NCBI GenBank assembly: GCA_900318995.1
Contig: ONMR01000002.1
Coordinates: 110,943 to 174,942, forward strand
Source: an uncultured Prevotellaceae bacterium
Lineage (GTDB): Bacteria > Bacteroidota > Bacteroidia > Bacteroidales > Bacteroidaceae
DNA length: 64,000 nucleotides
Reading direction: 5' to 3'
Shown here: positions 1 through 9,682 of the stretch, piece by piece
Numbering within the stretch: the stretch's first letter is position 1
Layout: each line of letters opens with the position of its first letter
The notes under the pieces: generated by a model
The model's input: only the letters and a program-made list of their open reading frames with translations
The model's database searches: none
What the model was told of the DNA's origin: nothing
Program-made: the position numbers and the translations under genes

Positions 1-13
1 TTGAAGTCCTCAT
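1..13 (-). CDS. start of a downstream ABC transporter gene, cut by the window edge
   Basis: An ATG on the minus strand at 13-11 overlaps the TGA stop of the FecCD-type permease gene in an ATGA arrangement and stays open to the window edge. In this transporter class the gene after the permease usually encodes the ATPase subunit. Only four codons are visible, so this rests on position alone. Confidence 0.35.
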
Positions 14-1050
14 AATGATAATTGGTTATATCTGTTTTTTAATAGCACGTAAAGTATCACCGGAGCACCTATGGCAGGGGTGATGGCATTGAGCGGAATC
101 AAGCCGCGGTTGCCCGGAATTGAACTGAGCACATTGCACAGAAGCGCCACTACGGCACCGGTCAGAATGGTTACCGGCATCAGGCTGCGGTGGTTGCTTG
201 ACTGCAGCATCAGGCGCCCTATGTGCGGCACGGCCAGGCCGATGAACGATACCGGACCGCAATACGCCGTAATGATGGCCACCAACAGACTGGTTGACAG
301 CAACAGCCAGTTACGCGTACGTATTATATTGACACCCAGATTCTCGGCATACATATCGCCCAGCAGCAGCGCATTGAGTGGCTTGATAAGTGACACCGCA
401 ATGACCAAGCCTATGGCCGTAACCATGCAATAGACGGGAAGTTGTCCCATTGACACCCCGCCAAAGTTACCCATGCCCCACATTGTATATGAGTGTACTC
501 CCTCGGCCGTGGAGAAGAAATTGAGCAGTGATATCAGAGCCGATGCCAGATAACTCACCATGAGACCCACAATGAGCAGCATGACCGGATTCTTGAGTCT
601 GGCCGAAAGGTAAAGCACCAGCGCAGTCACCGCAATAGCACCCACAAAAGCGCCCAACACGACAGAGAGCGATCCTCCTATCGTAAGGTTTCCCATAGTG
701 ATGTTTCCGCCGAACAGCAGCATCACCAATGCCACGCCAAGCCCGGCACCGCCGTTTATGCCCAGTATGTCAGGACCTGCCAGAGGGTTGCGGAACGCAG
801 TCTGCAGCATCAGACCCGATGCGGCCAGCGACGCACCTGCCAAAAGAGCCGTTACGGCAGCCGGCAATCGGGACTCCCTGATAATGAAATCCCAGCTCTC
901 ACGACTGGCTCCCGCACCCGTCAGCGATGCAATCACATCCTTAAAAGGTATATGAACGGTTCCCAGACACAAATTCAGGAAAAACAACGCCAGCACCGCT
1001 ACAGCCATTATAGCAACCAGAAATACGGATTTGTTCCTTTCTCCTTTCAT
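10..1050 (-). CDS. FecCD/BtuC-family ABC transporter permease
   Basis: Inner-membrane permease for import of iron-siderophore, haem or cobalamin, working with a periplasmic binding protein and an ATPase. The 346-residue length is normal for the family. After a short basic N-terminus it has about ten hydrophobic segments. The region GPVSFIGLAVPHIGR near residue 265 is the typical cytoplasmic loop that contacts the ATPase, and the PLAGPDILGINGGAG segment near residue 90 is also typical. No binding-protein gene lies upstream; the next gene is divergent. The 4-nt overlap with the following start suggests an operon that continues out of the window. The substrate cannot be decided from sequence. 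Confidence 0.93.
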   Translation of the reverse strand: MKGERNKSVFLVAIMAVAVLALFFLNLCLGTVHIPFKDVIASLTGAGASRESWDFIIRESRLPAAVTALLAGASLAASGLMLQTAFRNPLAGPDILGINGGAGLGVALVMLLFGGNITMGNLTIGGSLSVVLGAFVGAIAVTALVLYLSARLKNPVMLLIVGLMVSYLASALISLLNFFSTAEGVHSYTMWGMGNFGGVSMGQLPVYCMVTAIGLVIAVSLIKPLNALLLGDMYAENLGVNIIRTRNWLLLSTSLLVAIITAYCGPVSFIGLAVPHIGRLMLQSSNHRSLMPVTILTGAVVALLCNVLSSIPGNRGLIPLNAITPAIGAPVILYVLLKNRYNQLSL

Positions 1051-1157
1051 AATGTATCAATGTGACTACAAAAATAGCAAACAAGTCGGTTATTACAGAC
1101 TTTATGTCTAACTTTCGGTCCATTTTGGAATTTATCACACAATTAATACTAACAACA

Positions 1158-1679
1158 ATGAAGAAAATCTTTCTCGCAGCAGCCTTAATGGCTTTGTTTT
1201 CAGTGAATGCAAACGCACAGTTCGGATTCGGAGCTCCCCAGCAGCAGAACGGTGAGCCAAAAGCCCCTGAACTTGAATATGTAGTACGTCTCAACGTCAG
1301 CCTGGGCCAGGCCTATTCATCGGGCGACAACGGCAAGGGAACCCGCACCATCATACCCATCACCGGCGGCACATTCGAGGGCCCCGACATCAAGGGCGAG
1401 GTTCTGCCCGGCGGTGCCGATTACCAGCTGGCAGTTGACGGCCGCAACGAGGTGGAGGCCATCTACTGCATCCGCACCGATGACGGCGTAACCATCCACG
1501 TCCGCAACAACGGCATCATCAAGATGGGTCAGGGCGGCATGTATTTCCGCTGCGCTCCCAAGTTCGAAGCCCCCAAGGACAGCAAGTACGCCTGGATGAA
1601 CGAATGTCTCTTCCTCTGTCAGCCCGGTTTCGGCGGCGCCGGCGGCGGCATCACCCTTGACGTCTGGAAAGTCAAGTAA
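1158..1679 (+). CDS. small secreted protein of unknown function
   Basis: A 173-residue protein. I chose the ATG at 1158 over upstream in-frame codons because it begins a clean signal peptide: MKK, a hydrophobic stretch IFLAAALMALFSV, then NANAQ as the cleavage site. The mature part is rich in Gly and Pro and appears beta-rich, with a conspicuous glycine run (FGGAGGGITLD) close to the C-terminus. It contains no cysteine pattern or catalytic motif I recognise. It is monocistronic, divergent from the permease gene and convergent with leuB; a long inverted repeat lies between it and leuB. Likely periplasmic or exported; function unknown. Confidence 0.75.
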   Translation: MKKIFLAAALMALFSVNANAQFGFGAPQQQNGEPKAPELEYVVRLNVSLGQAYSSGDNGKGTRTIIPITGGTFEGPDIKGEVLPGGADYQLAVDGRNEVEAIYCIRTDDGVTIHVRNNGIIKMGQGGMYFRCAPKFEAPKDSKYAWMNECLFLCQPGFGGAGGGITLDVWKVK

Positions 1680-1689
1680 GTAAGCTCCA

Positions 1690-1822
1690 GAAAAATTCAG
1701 GGTATATAGTCTCCAGAACTACGGGCCTTTGGCCCTATCCCTCCCACCGCTCCGCGGCGGGCCCCTCCCTCTGACGCGCCGAGGGTGGCGACGGTTCTGA
1801 GACTATATACCCTGAATTTTTC
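1690..1822. repeat. structured intergenic repeat element, copy 1 (E1)
   Basis: A 133-bp element between the convergent ends of the secreted-protein gene and leuB. Its outer arms (1690-1719 and 1794-1822) are inverted repeats pairing over about 28 bp with one bulge. Inside are a GGGCC-TTT-GGCCC hairpin, the conserved stretch CTATCCCTCCCAC, a GC-rich hairpin and then GGGCCCCTCCC. A second copy with the same internal plan but different paired bases lies at 42830-42958. It may act as a bidirectional terminator here, but its size and internal hairpins suggest a REP-like or miniature mobile element. Confidence 0.8.
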
Positions 1823-1823
1823 T

Positions 1824-2885
1824 TCAGTGAGAATGGATGAAGTCTGCAATCCACTGGCCGACCTCGCGGGTGCCGTAAGTGGCGCCACCGGAAACCTGGA
1901 TCTCGGGGGTGCGGACACCAGCATCGAGTGAGGCCTGGACCGCGCGGCGTATCAGGGCGCCTTCCTCGTTGAGACCGAAGTACTCAAACATCATGGCGGC
2001 GCTAAGTATCTGGGCTATGGGATTGGCAATGTTCAGGCCCTTGCCCTGCGGCCAAGAACCGTGTACGGGCTCAAAGACCGGAGTATGCTCACCGGTTGAT
2101 GCGCTGGGCAGCAGACCCATGGAGCCGGTAATGCACGATGCCTCATCGGTCAGGATATCGCCGAATGTATTCTCGGTAACAATCACGTCAAAGAACCGCG
2201 GCTCCTGGATCATACGCATGGAGGCGTTGTCTACAAACATGAAATCGGTCGTAACCTCGGGGTACTCCTTCATTACCTCCATGGCAACGTTGCGCCACAG
2301 ACGGGAGCTGGCCAGCACGTTTGCTTTATCTACAACGGTAAGGTGTTTCTTGCGGACCAGAGCATACTTGTAGCCCACACGCAGTATTCGCTCCACCTCA
2401 GCGCGGCTGTACAGATTCGTATCGTATGCCTCATCGGCCCCCTCTTTCTTGGGGCCGAAATACATGCCGCCGGTAAGTTCACGGATGCAGATGAAATCGG
2501 CACCGCTCACTATCTCATCCTTAAGGGGTGACTTGTGCACCAGGCAGTCAAACGTCTCTATAGGACGGATGTTAGCATACAGGCCCAACTTCTTGCGCAT
2601 GGCCAGCAGACCCTGCTCGGGACGTACTTTCGATGTGGGGTTGTTGTCATACTTGGGGTCACCCACGGCGGCAAACAGCACGGCATCACATTCCATGCAG
2701 GTTCGGAAAGTATCCTCCGGGAAGGGATCGCCTACCTTGTCAATGGCATGGGCACCGCAAATAGCCTCACGGTACTCTATCTCATGTCCGAACTTGCGTG
2801 CCACGGCATTTACAACTGCCACACCCTGCTCCATTATCTCGGGGCCGATACCATCGCCGGCCAATACAGCTATCTTAAGTTTCAT
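1824..2885 (-). CDS. leuB: 3-isopropylmalate dehydrogenase
   Basis: NAD-dependent oxidative decarboxylation of 3-isopropylmalate to the leucine 2-oxo acid; homologues also act on the methyl analogue in the citramalate route to isoleucine. The 353 residues match the usual length. The N-terminus [18 protein letters not shown], the substrate loop ELTGGMYFG near residue 137, and [13 protein letters not shown] followed by PVHGSWPQ in the C-terminal half are all typical. The start overlaps the end of the leuD-cimA fusion by 4 nt, and it is the last gene of the operon. The stop lies against the inverted repeat at 1690-1822, which probably ends the transcript. Confidence 0.97.
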   Translation of the reverse strand: MKLKIAVLAGDGIGPEIMEQGVAVVNAVARKFGHEIEYREAICGAHAIDKVGDPFPEDTFRTCMECDAVLFAAVGDPKYDNNPTSKVRPEQGLLAMRKKLGLYANIRPIETFDCLVHKSPLKDEIVSGADFICIRELTGGMYFGPKKEGADEAYDTNLYSRAEVERILRVGYKYALVRKKHLTVVDKANVLASSRLWRNVAMEVMKEYPEVTTDFMFVDNASMRMIQEPRFFDVIVTENTFGDILTDEASCITGSMGLLPSASTGEHTPVFEPVHGSWPQGKGLNIANPIAQILSAAMMFEYFGLNEEGALIRRAVQASLDAGVRTPEIQVSGGATYGTREVGQWIADFIHSH

Positions 2886-5026
2886 ATCATTGTCTCTATT
2901 TTGTTCATCATCTTAACGGTTGCCTTGATTGCGGCCTCGGTCTGGTCGGCATCCAGACCGCGGGTCTTGAATTCGGTGCCTTTAAAGTTCCATGTGATGA
3001 TGGTCTGCACAAAGGCATCGGTGCGGCCGCCGGGCGGGATTGACACGGTGTAGTTGGTCAGTACCGGGAATGGTTTGTCCAGGCCGGCATATATCTTGCG
3101 CAGGGCTCGCACAAAAGCATCGTACTGACCGTCACCGGTAGCGGCCTCCTGATAGGGCTGTCCGTCTATCTCAATCTTGACGGTTGCCTGCGGACGCAGT
3201 CCCTGAGTAAGGCTGAGCGAATAGTTCAGCACACGGATGCGCTGCTCCTCCTGTTCGTGATGCAGCACGTCATGCACAATGTACGGCAGGTCATCCTGTG
3301 TTACCTGCTCCTTCTTTACGCCCAGTTCAATTATGCGGTCGGTCACCTTGCGCATGGACTCCTCGTCAAGCTCAATACCCATGGCCATAAGGTTCATCTG
3401 GATATTGGCCTTGCCGCTGTTCTTACCCAGAGCATACTCACGCACACGGCCGAACCGCTCCGGCAGCAGGGCATTGAAATAGAGGTTGTCCTTCCTGTCA
3501 CCGTCGGCATGAACGCCGGCGCACTGCGTAAAGACAAATTCACCCACCACCGGCATGTTGTGCGGGATATGTATGCCGCTGTCCAGCTCCACCTGACGGC
3601 TCACCTTGAACAGGCGGCTCTCATTGAGCCCCGTATCCACACCCATCTGGTCCTTGAGCATTGCCATAACACTGCCCAGCGGCGCGTTACCTGCCCTCTC
3701 GCCCAGACCGTTCACAGTCACATGCACGCCCTTGACTCCGGCCTTGACTGCCGCATAGACATTGGCCACGGCCAGATCATAATCATTATGTGCATGAAAA
3801 TCAAAATGTATCATGGGATAGCGCTCCACCATGCGGCGGCAGTACTCCAGCGTGGTATCGGGGTTGAGAATACCCAGCGTATCGGGCAGCATCACACGCT
3901 TTACCGGCATTGCAGCAAGGGCATCCATCAGGTCAAACACGTATTTGGATGAGCGTTTCATGCCGTTACTCCAGTCTTCCAGATAGACGTTCACCTCCAT
4001 ACCGCGGCTCACTGCGTACTCAACGGTGCTCCGGATATCGCGGATATGCTCATCGGCAGTCTTACCCAACTGTGCGGTAACGTGCTTGAGACTGCCCTTG
4101 CAGAGCAGGTTCATAACCCGGCAACCGGCCTCCATTATCCAATCGGCCGAGCGGTTCCGGTCAACAAATCCCAGCACCTCGACGCGTCCCAGCAGACCGT
4201 TTCGATGCGCCCAATCGGCAATCCCCTTCACGCAATCCTGCTCGCGGTCCGATACCATGGCCGATGCAATCTCCACGCGATCCACATTCAGGTCCGACAG
4301 CAAAGACTGCACAATGCTCAGCTTCTCCTGATTAGAGAAACTTACGCCCGAAGTCTGCTCGCCGTCACGCAGCGTGGTATCCAGAATCTCTATGTAACGC
4401 CCGCGGGATGCACGGCCCTCATACGCCTCGATATCGGCCTTACGGCTAAGCAGATAGTCAATGTCATCATAGCCGTTAAGCAGGCAGAGTTTCTTGTAGC
4501 TGTCTATATCAAACTTCTCGTAGTGTCCGGAGCCCAGGTTGGTAACTGTCTGCTCCTGCAGGTCAACACGTACCACAGCCTTTGGGTTTGATGTCACAGT
4601 CCGCACCAGCTCATCGCGGAAAGCGGTGCTTACCGTAACCGGCAGCACAAAGCAGTTCAGCAGGTTGCCGCGGTGTATATCGGCAAAGCGGTCCGATATC
4701 ACCACCCTTATACCGTATCCTGCAATCGCCCAGGCGGCGTGCTCGCGGCTGGAGCCCGATCCCCAGTTAGTGCCGGCAATAACTATCTCGTGACAGCCTT
4801 TGTGCGGACGCTCGCTGTAATCGGGGTTATTTAGCACAAACTCCTGCACCGGCTTGCCGTCTACCCCGTAACGCAGGTCATGCATGAACGCATCGCCAAA
4901 ATAGCCCAGGTCACGGGTGGTGGCAGCCATATACCGGGCCGGTATTATAAGGTCCGTATTGCAGTTGTCTATATTTATGGGAATGCAGGTTGATTCCACT
5001 ATATTCATTTTCCTTTCCATAGTCAC
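2882..5026 (-). CDS. leuD-cimA: fused isopropylmalate isomerase small subunit (LeuD) and citramalate synthase-like protein (CimA)
   Basis: One open frame of 714 residues. Residues about 7-200 are LeuD, with the swivel-domain motif GSGSSREHA and the family end [15 protein letters not shown]. Residues about 208-714 form a complete HMGL-like synthase with a LeuA-type regulatory domain, starting [18 protein letters not shown] and carrying [12 protein letters not shown] and NGLGERAGN. The segments VYLEDWSNG and [10 protein letters not shown] resemble, as I recall it, the characterised citramalate synthase of Leptospira rather than ordinary LeuA. The two domains are joined by a short linker (EGRASRGR) with no stop or internal frameshift. 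In relatives these are normally separate genes. It overlaps leuC and leuB by 4 nt each. The citramalate activity is inferred. Confidence 0.9.
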   Translation of the reverse strand: MTMERKMNIVESTCIPINIDNCNTDLIIPARYMAATTRDLGYFGDAFMHDLRYGVDGKPVQEFVLNNPDYSERPHKGCHEIVIAGTNWGSGSSREHAAWAIAGYGIRVVISDRFADIHRGNLLNCFVLPVTVSTAFRDELVRTVTSNPKAVVRVDLQEQTVTNLGSGHYEKFDIDSYKKLCLLNGYDDIDYLLSRKADIEAYEGRASRGRYIEILDTTLRDGEQTSGVSFSNQEKLSIVQSLLSDLNVDRVEIASAMVSDREQDCVKGIADWAHRNGLLGRVEVLGFVDRNRSADWIMEAGCRVMNLLCKGSLKHVTAQLGKTADEHIRDIRSTVEYAVSRGMEVNVYLEDWSNGMKRSSKYVFDLMDALAAMPVKRVMLPDTLGILNPDTTLEYCRRMVERYPMIHFDFHAHNDYDLAVANVYAAVKAGVKGVHVTVNGLGERAGNAPLGSVMAMLKDQMGVDTGLNESRLFKVSRQVELDSGIHIPHNMPVVGEFVFTQCAGVHADGDRKDNLYFNALLPERFGRVREYALGKNSGKANIQMNLMAMGIELDEESMRKVTDRIIELGVKKEQVTQDDLPYIVHDVLHHEQEEQRIRVLNYSLSLTQGLRPQATVKIEIDGQPYQEAATGDGQYDAFVRALRKIYAGLDKPFPVLTNYTVSIPPGGRTDAFVQTIITWNFKGTEFKTRGLDADQTEAAIKATVKMMNKIETMI

Positions 5027-6420
5027 AAGAGTTTACGGGGGTCAGTTATCACTCCGGTTATAGCGCTGGCAGCCACAGTGAGCGGACTGGCCAGAACGGT
5101 TCTGGAGCCGGGCCCCTGACGGCCCACAAAGTTGCGGTTTGAGGTGGATATGCACAGCTTACCTGCCGGAACCTTATCGGGGTTCATGGCCAGACAGGCC
5201 GAGCATGACGGCAGACGCAGTTCAAAACCTGCATCCTCCAGTATCTTGTCTATTCCCTCCTCTATTATCTGACGGCGTACTGCCCATGATCCGGGCACCA
5301 GCCATGCCGTCACGCCGGGAGCCTTGCGGCGTCCCTGAACCACGCTTGCAAAGGCGCGAAAATCCTCAATGCGGCCGTTGGTGCAGGCGCCCAGGAAACA
5401 CCAATCTACAGGTGTGCCCTCCAGTTTCTGCCCTGGCTTGAACTGCATGTAGTCCAACTGAACTTTCAGCTGCCCACGCTCCGCATCAGACAATCCATCA
5501 TATACGGGAACGGTGCCGTCAATTGCAATTCCGGCACCCGGATTGGTTCCGTAGGTAATACGCGGTGCAATGTCATCGGCATAGAATGTTACCTCGCGGT
5601 CAAAACGGGCGTCGTCATCAGTGCGCAGCTCGCGCCAGGTGGCTACCGCACGGTCCCAATCGGCACCCTTGGGCGCATACTCGCGCCCGCGCAGCCAGCT
5701 GAACGTGGTCTCATCGGGGGCAATCAGACCGGCACGGCTGCCCATCTCAATGGACAGGTTGGACAGCGTGAGCCTGCCCTCCATAGACATATCGCGCACC
5801 ACCTGTCCTGCATACTCCACTGCATATCCCGTTGCACCCGATGTGGTCATCTGCGCCATGATATAGAGTGCCACATCCTTGGCCGTAACACCCTTGCTGA
5901 GCTTACCTTCAATGTTGATGCGCATGGTCTTGGGCTTGAACTGAAGTATGCACTCTGATGCCAGTATCTGCGCCACCTGTGATGTGCCTATACCCATTGC
6001 CACAGCACCCAGCGCACCGTGTGTTGAGGTGTGCGAGTCGCCACACATGATTGTCATTCCGGGCAGCGACAACCCTTTCTCCGGGCCCACCACATGGATT
6101 ATTCCGTTATCGGGAGTACCCATACTGAAACATTTTATCCCAAACTCGCGGCAGTTACGCTCCAGTGTCTCCACCTGTTTGCGGCCCACGGGGTCTTCTA
6201 TGCGGTCCTGGCAGTGTGACGGCGTATTGTGGTCGGGCATAGCAAACACCTTGTCGGGTCGCAGCACTCCGCAGCCTTTGTCGCGGATGGCATCGAACGC
6301 CTGCGGGGTGGTAACCTCGTGGCAATACAGGCGGTCTATATAAAGTACGTCAGGTCCGTTGGGGACTGACTGCACCACATGGGCGCTCCATATCTTGTCA
6401 AACAGCGTCTTTCCCATCAC
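5023..6420 (-). CDS. leuC: 3-isopropylmalate dehydratase large subunit
   Basis: Aconitase-family [4Fe-4S] enzyme that isomerises 2- to 3-isopropylmalate with LeuD, and probably citramalate to 3-methylmalate. At 465 residues it has the usual length. Visible family signatures are [25 protein letters not shown] near residue 125, and the cluster cysteines in [13 protein letters not shown] and [11 protein letters not shown]. The start overlaps the end of leuA by 23 nt, so the two genes are translationally coupled. Its partner subunit is encoded immediately downstream as the N-terminal half of a fusion. Confidence 0.97.
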   Translation of the reverse strand: MMGKTLFDKIWSAHVVQSVPNGPDVLYIDRLYCHEVTTPQAFDAIRDKGCGVLRPDKVFAMPDHNTPSHCQDRIEDPVGRKQVETLERNCREFGIKCFSMGTPDNGIIHVVGPEKGLSLPGMTIMCGDSHTSTHGALGAVAMGIGTSQVAQILASECILQFKPKTMRINIEGKLSKGVTAKDVALYIMAQMTTSGATGYAVEYAGQVVRDMSMEGRLTLSNLSIEMGSRAGLIAPDETTFSWLRGREYAPKGADWDRAVATWRELRTDDDARFDREVTFYADDIAPRITYGTNPGAGIAIDGTVPVYDGLSDAERGQLKVQLDYMQFKPGQKLEGTPVDWCFLGACTNGRIEDFRAFASVVQGRRKAPGVTAWLVPGSWAVRRQIIEEGIDKILEDAGFELRLPSCSACLAMNPDKVPAGKLCISTSNRNFVGRQGPGSRTVLASPLTVAASAITGVITDPRKLL

Positions 6421-7924
6421 TCTCCGGTTTGAATTTGTTTATACAGTCTATATATGCCTCCACGCTGGCGGTAACTATATCGGTATCCGACCCGAATCCG
6501 TAGTACAGATGTCCGTCATTCTCCACCTGCATGTGTACCTTACACATATCGTCCGATCCCTTAGACAACGCCTGGATTGTCATCTCCTTAAGCGTCATGG
6601 TGCGACGGATTATCTGCTTGAGCGCCTTGATGGATGCATCCAGCGGGCCGTTTCCGGTTGACTGGGCACTGAACGAACGGCCATCAACGTTCAGACGTAT
6701 GGTGGCATCAGGTACCACACCCTTACCGGTAGTCACCTCCAGCGCCTCCAGCTTTACATGACGCTTGGCGGCCACATCGGCCCCTGCCAGCATCAGTATG
6801 TCATCATCGGTAAGTTCCTTCTTCTTGTCGGCAAGTTTGAGGAAAGCCTCGTATATGCGGTTCATTGCCACTGCATCAACCTTGACACCCAGAGCATTGA
6901 GACGGTGTTTGAGTGCTGCGCGTCCCGAGCGGGCGGTCAGTACTATGTTGGCCTCCTCCAGGCCCACATCCTTGGGGTTGATTATCTCATATGTACTGGT
7001 GTTCTTGAGCACGCCGTCCTGGTGTATGCCGCTGGAGTGCGCAAATGCGTTACGGCCCACTATTGCCTTGTTGAACTGCACCGGCATGCTCATGAGCGAT
7101 GACACCAGACGGCTGGCGGCGGTTATGCGCTGGGTGTTGATTCCGCACTCCAGCGGTATATTATGGTGGCACTTGAGTATCATGGCAATCTCCTCGAGCG
7201 ACGTGTTGCCGGCTCTCTCGCCCACTCCGTTTATGGTCACCTCTACCTGGCGGGCTCCGTTCAGGATTCCGCTCATGGTGTTGGCTGTGGCCATTCCCAG
7301 GTCATTGTGGCAATGTGTGGAGAGTATGGCCTTACCGTTAGCCAGGCCATCTACATGCTCCATCAGGTACTTTATCTTGGCTCCGAACTCATCGGGCAAG
7401 CAGTAACCTGTGGTATCGGGTATATTTATTATGGTGGCACCGGCCTTTATTGCGGCCTCGGCCACGCGTGCCAGGTATTCATTATCGGTACGTCCGGCAT
7501 CCTCGGCGTAGAACTCCACCTCACAGTGCTTGGACGCTGCATACTTTACGGCTGCCACGGCTCGCTCCAGGATCTCGTCACGGGTGCTGTTGAACTTGTA
7601 GCGGATGTGCTCATCACTTGTACCTATTCCGGTGTGGATACGCTTTAGCCTGGCGTACTGCAGGGCATCGGCGGCTGCGTCTATATCGGCCTCAACGGCA
7701 CGGGTCAGGGCGCAGATAATAGGGTTGCTCACGGCTTTTGATATCTCCACTACCGAGTTGAAATCGCCCGGGCTGCTTACCGGAAATCCGGCCTCAATCA
7801 CATCCACGCCCAGCTGCTCGAGCTGGCGTGCCACCTCAATTTTCTCAATGGTGTTGAGCTGGCAGCCCGGGACCTGTTCGCCGTCCCGGAGTGTGGTGTC
7901 AAAGAAAATGATCCTGTCTGACAT
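6398..7924 (-). CDS. leuA: 2-isopropylmalate synthase
   Basis: Condenses 2-oxoisovalerate with acetyl-CoA in the first committed step of leucine synthesis. I placed the start at ATG 7924 ([17 protein letters not shown]). An in-frame TTG at 7951 would fall inside the U-tract of the upstream terminator. The product has 508 residues. The catalytic barrel shows [26 protein letters not shown] and [11 protein letters not shown], and the C-terminal regulatory domain ends with the conserved [21 protein letters not shown], which in this family binds leucine for feedback inhibition. It is the first structural gene of the operon and lies behind the Ile-codon attenuator. Confidence 0.96.
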   Translation of the reverse strand: MSDRIIFFDTTLRDGEQVPGCQLNTIEKIEVARQLEQLGVDVIEAGFPVSSPGDFNSVVEISKAVSNPIICALTRAVEADIDAAADALQYARLKRIHTGIGTSDEHIRYKFNSTRDEILERAVAAVKYAASKHCEVEFYAEDAGRTDNEYLARVAEAAIKAGATIINIPDTTGYCLPDEFGAKIKYLMEHVDGLANGKAILSTHCHNDLGMATANTMSGILNGARQVEVTINGVGERAGNTSLEEIAMILKCHHNIPLECGINTQRITAASRLVSSLMSMPVQFNKAIVGRNAFAHSSGIHQDGVLKNTSTYEIINPKDVGLEEANIVLTARSGRAALKHRLNALGVKVDAVAMNRIYEAFLKLADKKKELTDDDILMLAGADVAAKRHVKLEALEVTTGKGVVPDATIRLNVDGRSFSAQSTGNGPLDASIKALKQIIRRTMTLKEMTIQALSKGSDDMCKVHMQVENDGHLYYGFGSDTDIVTASVEAYIDCINKFKPESDGKDAV

Positions 7925-7950
7925 ACTAATTTGTTTGTTAATGTTGGTCA

Positions 7951-7988
7951 AACAAAAAAGCCTCTCTCACATCTGTGAGAAAGGCTTT
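7951..7988 (-). terminator. attenuator terminator of the leu operon
   Basis: On the minus strand AAGCCTTTCTCAC (7987-7975) pairs with GTGAGAGAGGCTT (7970-7958) around a 4-nt loop, followed by a U-rich tract, 27 nt before the leuA start. The 5' arm can instead pair with a segment at the end of the leader peptide gene (8026-8035), so terminator and antiterminator are mutually exclusive. Confidence 0.85.
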
Positions 7989-8020
7989 TGCATTTATTTT
8001 AACTCTGTCAGATATATGCG

Positions 8021-8086
8021 TCAGGCTTCCTCACACCGGCAGTCCGGAATGATAATGGAAATAATAATGAAGCCCTGCAGTCGCAT
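8021..8086 (-). CDS. leuL: leu operon leader peptide rich in isoleucine codons
   Basis: A 21-codon open frame between the promoter and the terminator. After MRLQG it reads FIIISIIIP, with six Ile codons in eight positions, then ends with a Cys/Arg/Glu-containing tail and TGA. RNA segments fit classical attenuation. GGCTTC (8074-8069) pairs with GAAGCC (8029-8024) when the leader is fully translated. If a ribosome stalls on the Ile codons, TGTGAGGAAG (8035-8026) is free to pair with CTTTCTCACA (7983-7974), the 5' arm of the terminator, over ten pairs including one G-U. Only one Leu codon is present, so charged tRNA-Ile looks like the sensed signal. Confidence 0.85.
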   Translation of the reverse strand: MRLQGFIIISIIIPDCRCEEA

Positions 8087-8118
8087 AAATCTTTCTAGTC
8101 GTTTTCTCTTAAATCGGC

Positions 8119-8151
8119 GCAAAGATAAACACACAAATCAAAACGAACAAC
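8119..8151 (-). promoter_or_regulatory. leu operon promoter, Bacteroidota type
   Basis: On the minus strand GTTG (8151-8148), a 20-nt spacer and TATCTTTGC (8127-8119) match the Bacteroidota consensus TTTG-N19/20-TAnnTTTGY with one mismatch in the -33 box. Transcription would start near 8112, giving a leader of about 26 nt before the leader peptide. Confidence 0.75.
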
Positions 8152-8166
8152 TTATCATCCGATTTT

Positions 8167-8199
8167 TTTGTTTTTCTTGATTACATTATATATCTTTGT
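8167..8199 (+). promoter_or_regulatory. promoter of the hipBA-peptidase-exporter operon
   Basis: TTTG (8167-8170), a 20-nt spacer and TATCTTTGT (8191-8199) match the Bacteroidota consensus perfectly. It is divergent from the leu promoter, with 15 bp between the two -33 boxes, and lies 36 bp before the hipB start. HipB-type regulators commonly repress their own promoter, so operators are expected here; I saw no clear palindrome. Confidence 0.78.
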
Positions 8200-8235
8200 A
8201 ATTGATAATATTTGATTCTTTTACTAATAGATTAA

Positions 8236-8574
8236 ATGGATACAAATAATATATTATCACTTCTTGACGAATATGTTATGGAATCGGCCGATGATATAGC
8301 AATCAAAATGGCACATGATTTCAGGAACAGAAGAATCGAGAAGAACCTGACCCGCGAACAGATCGCAGAGCAGGCACAGGTTGCCGTCAGCAACATAATA
8401 CGCTTTGAGCAGAAGGGTCTTATCTCATTAAAGAATCTGATAGCTATTGCAATGGTTTTGAATTACACATCTGAGATCAAGAGCATATTCCAAACCCCCA
8501 AATATGCAACCATGGAAGAGTTGACACAGATACGTCGCAACACCGGCAAGAAGAAAGCCCATAAAATAGTATGA
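8236..8574 (+). CDS. hipB: HipB-like helix-turn-helix regulator (XRE family)
   Basis: A 112-residue protein with one Cro/C1-type helix-turn-helix at about residues 26-80: RNRRIEKNLTREQIAEQAQVAVSN forms the first helices, followed by IIRFEQKGLISLKNLIAIAMVL. It probably represses the divergent intergenic promoter and acts as antitoxin or partner of the HipA-like kinase 4 nt downstream. It is the first gene of a six-gene, tightly spaced operon. The basic tail GKKKAHKIV is not part of the fold. The HTH assignment is firm; the antitoxin role follows from position and family. Confidence 0.88.
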   Translation: MDTNNILSLLDEYVMESADDIAIKMAHDFRNRRIEKNLTREQIAEQAQVAVSNIIRFEQKGLISLKNLIAIAMVLNYTSEIKSIFQTPKYATMEELTQIRRNTGKKKAHKIV

Positions 8575-8578
8575 CCGC

Positions 8579-9682
8579 ATGGACAGACTCACAGTGAAAT
8601 ACCACGACCGTACAGTGGGAACGCTCTCACTTACCCCCGACAATAAGCTGTGCGCATTTGAATATGACAGCAGCTGGTTGGCCGACGGATTCAGCATTTC
8701 ACCTTTGGAATTGCCTTTGCGTCAGGGATTGTTTATTGCCAAACCGCAACCTTTTGGTGGTAATTTTGGCATTTTTGAGGATAGTCTGCCCGATGGTTAC
8801 GGCCGGTATCTGCTTCATAAGGAGTTGATGCGCCAAGGCATCAATGACTCAAACCTTTCATCTATTGACCGCTTGAGTATGGTTGGAACTAACGGGATGG
8901 GCGCTTTGACCTATCATCCACAGACAAATATCCATCTGGAAAACCAGAACCTTGATTTCGACCTGCTGCAAGCCAAGGCTCTTGAAGTTCTCAAGGAGAA
9001 GCAGGACACTGATGCAGGACTGCTTTTATACAACAGCGGCAACAGTGGCGGCGCTCGCCCCAAAGCAGTTTTCAGCGATGTACACGGTCATTGGCTTGTC
9101 AAGTTCTGTCACACATATGACCCTTTTGACATGGGCCGTCAGGAATATCATTACAACGAAATAGCCCGCAAGTGCGGTATTCAGGTTCCTGATTTCAGGC
9201 TTATAAACGACAAGTATTTTGCTACACGCCGTTTTGACATCGGACCGGACAACCAACGGATCCATACCGCCACCGCCGGCGGACTGTTGTGTGTGTCAAT
9301 GTCAGCACCCATACTTGACTATAACAATCTGCTTGCACTGACCGGGTATCTTACCCAAAACCCGTATGATGTAGAACAGATGTTCAGGCGCATGATATTC
9401 AACTATCTGACACAAAACAAGGATGACCATAGCAAAAACTTCAGTTTCATCATTCAGCGCACAGACAATGGCCAATACCGCTGGCACCTTGCGCCCGCTT
9501 ATGACCTGACTCTATGTGCCGAAGGATACAACGGAGAGCATGCCACCTCGGTGAACGGGACAGGACATCCTGCTCTTGATGATTTCGTAGCAGCAGGAAC
9601 CAAAATCAAGATAAAAAAACAACGTTGTTTGGAAATTTACGATGAGATACACTCATCTTGCGGAGACTTTCTATCCATATGA
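8579..9682 (+). CDS. hipA: HipA-family serine/threonine kinase
   Basis: Members of this family phosphorylate protein targets, in Escherichia coli the glutamyl-tRNA synthetase. The 367-residue protein contains both the small N-terminal domain (residues 1-110) and the kinase core. The ATP-loop NSGGARPK is at 155-162, the catalytic loop NKDDHSKNFSF at 280-290 and the metal-binding APAYDLT at 305-311, so all key residues are present. It is shorter than E. coli HipA (about 440). The stop overlaps the start of the S26-like peptidase gene by 4 nt, tying it to a peptide-processing and export cassette, which is unusual for a plain toxin-antitoxin pair. Confidence 0.9.
   Translation: MDRLTVKYHDRTVGTLSLTPDNKLCAFEYDSSWLADGFSISPLELPLRQGLFIAKPQPFGGNFGIFEDSLPDGYGRYLLHKELMRQGINDSNLSSIDRLSMVGTNGMGALTYHPQTNIHLENQNLDFDLLQAKALEVLKEKQDTDAGLLLYNSGNSGGARPKAVFSDVHGHWLVKFCHTYDPFDMGRQEYHYNEIARKCGIQVPDFRLINDKYFATRRFDIGPDNQRIHTATAGGLLCVSMSAPILDYNNLLALTGYLTQNPYDVEQMFRRMIFNYLTQNKDDHSKNFSFIIQRTDNGQYRWHLAPAYDLTLCAEGYNGEHATSVNGTGHPALDDFVAAGTKIKIKKQRCLEIYDEIHSSCGDFLSI

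Noticed and set aside
2882-5026. leuD-cimA fusion as an artefact of a missed stop codon
   Set aside because: The frame is continuous with a sensible linker and both domains intact; an assembly error cannot be excluded without reads, so it is kept as a real fusion.
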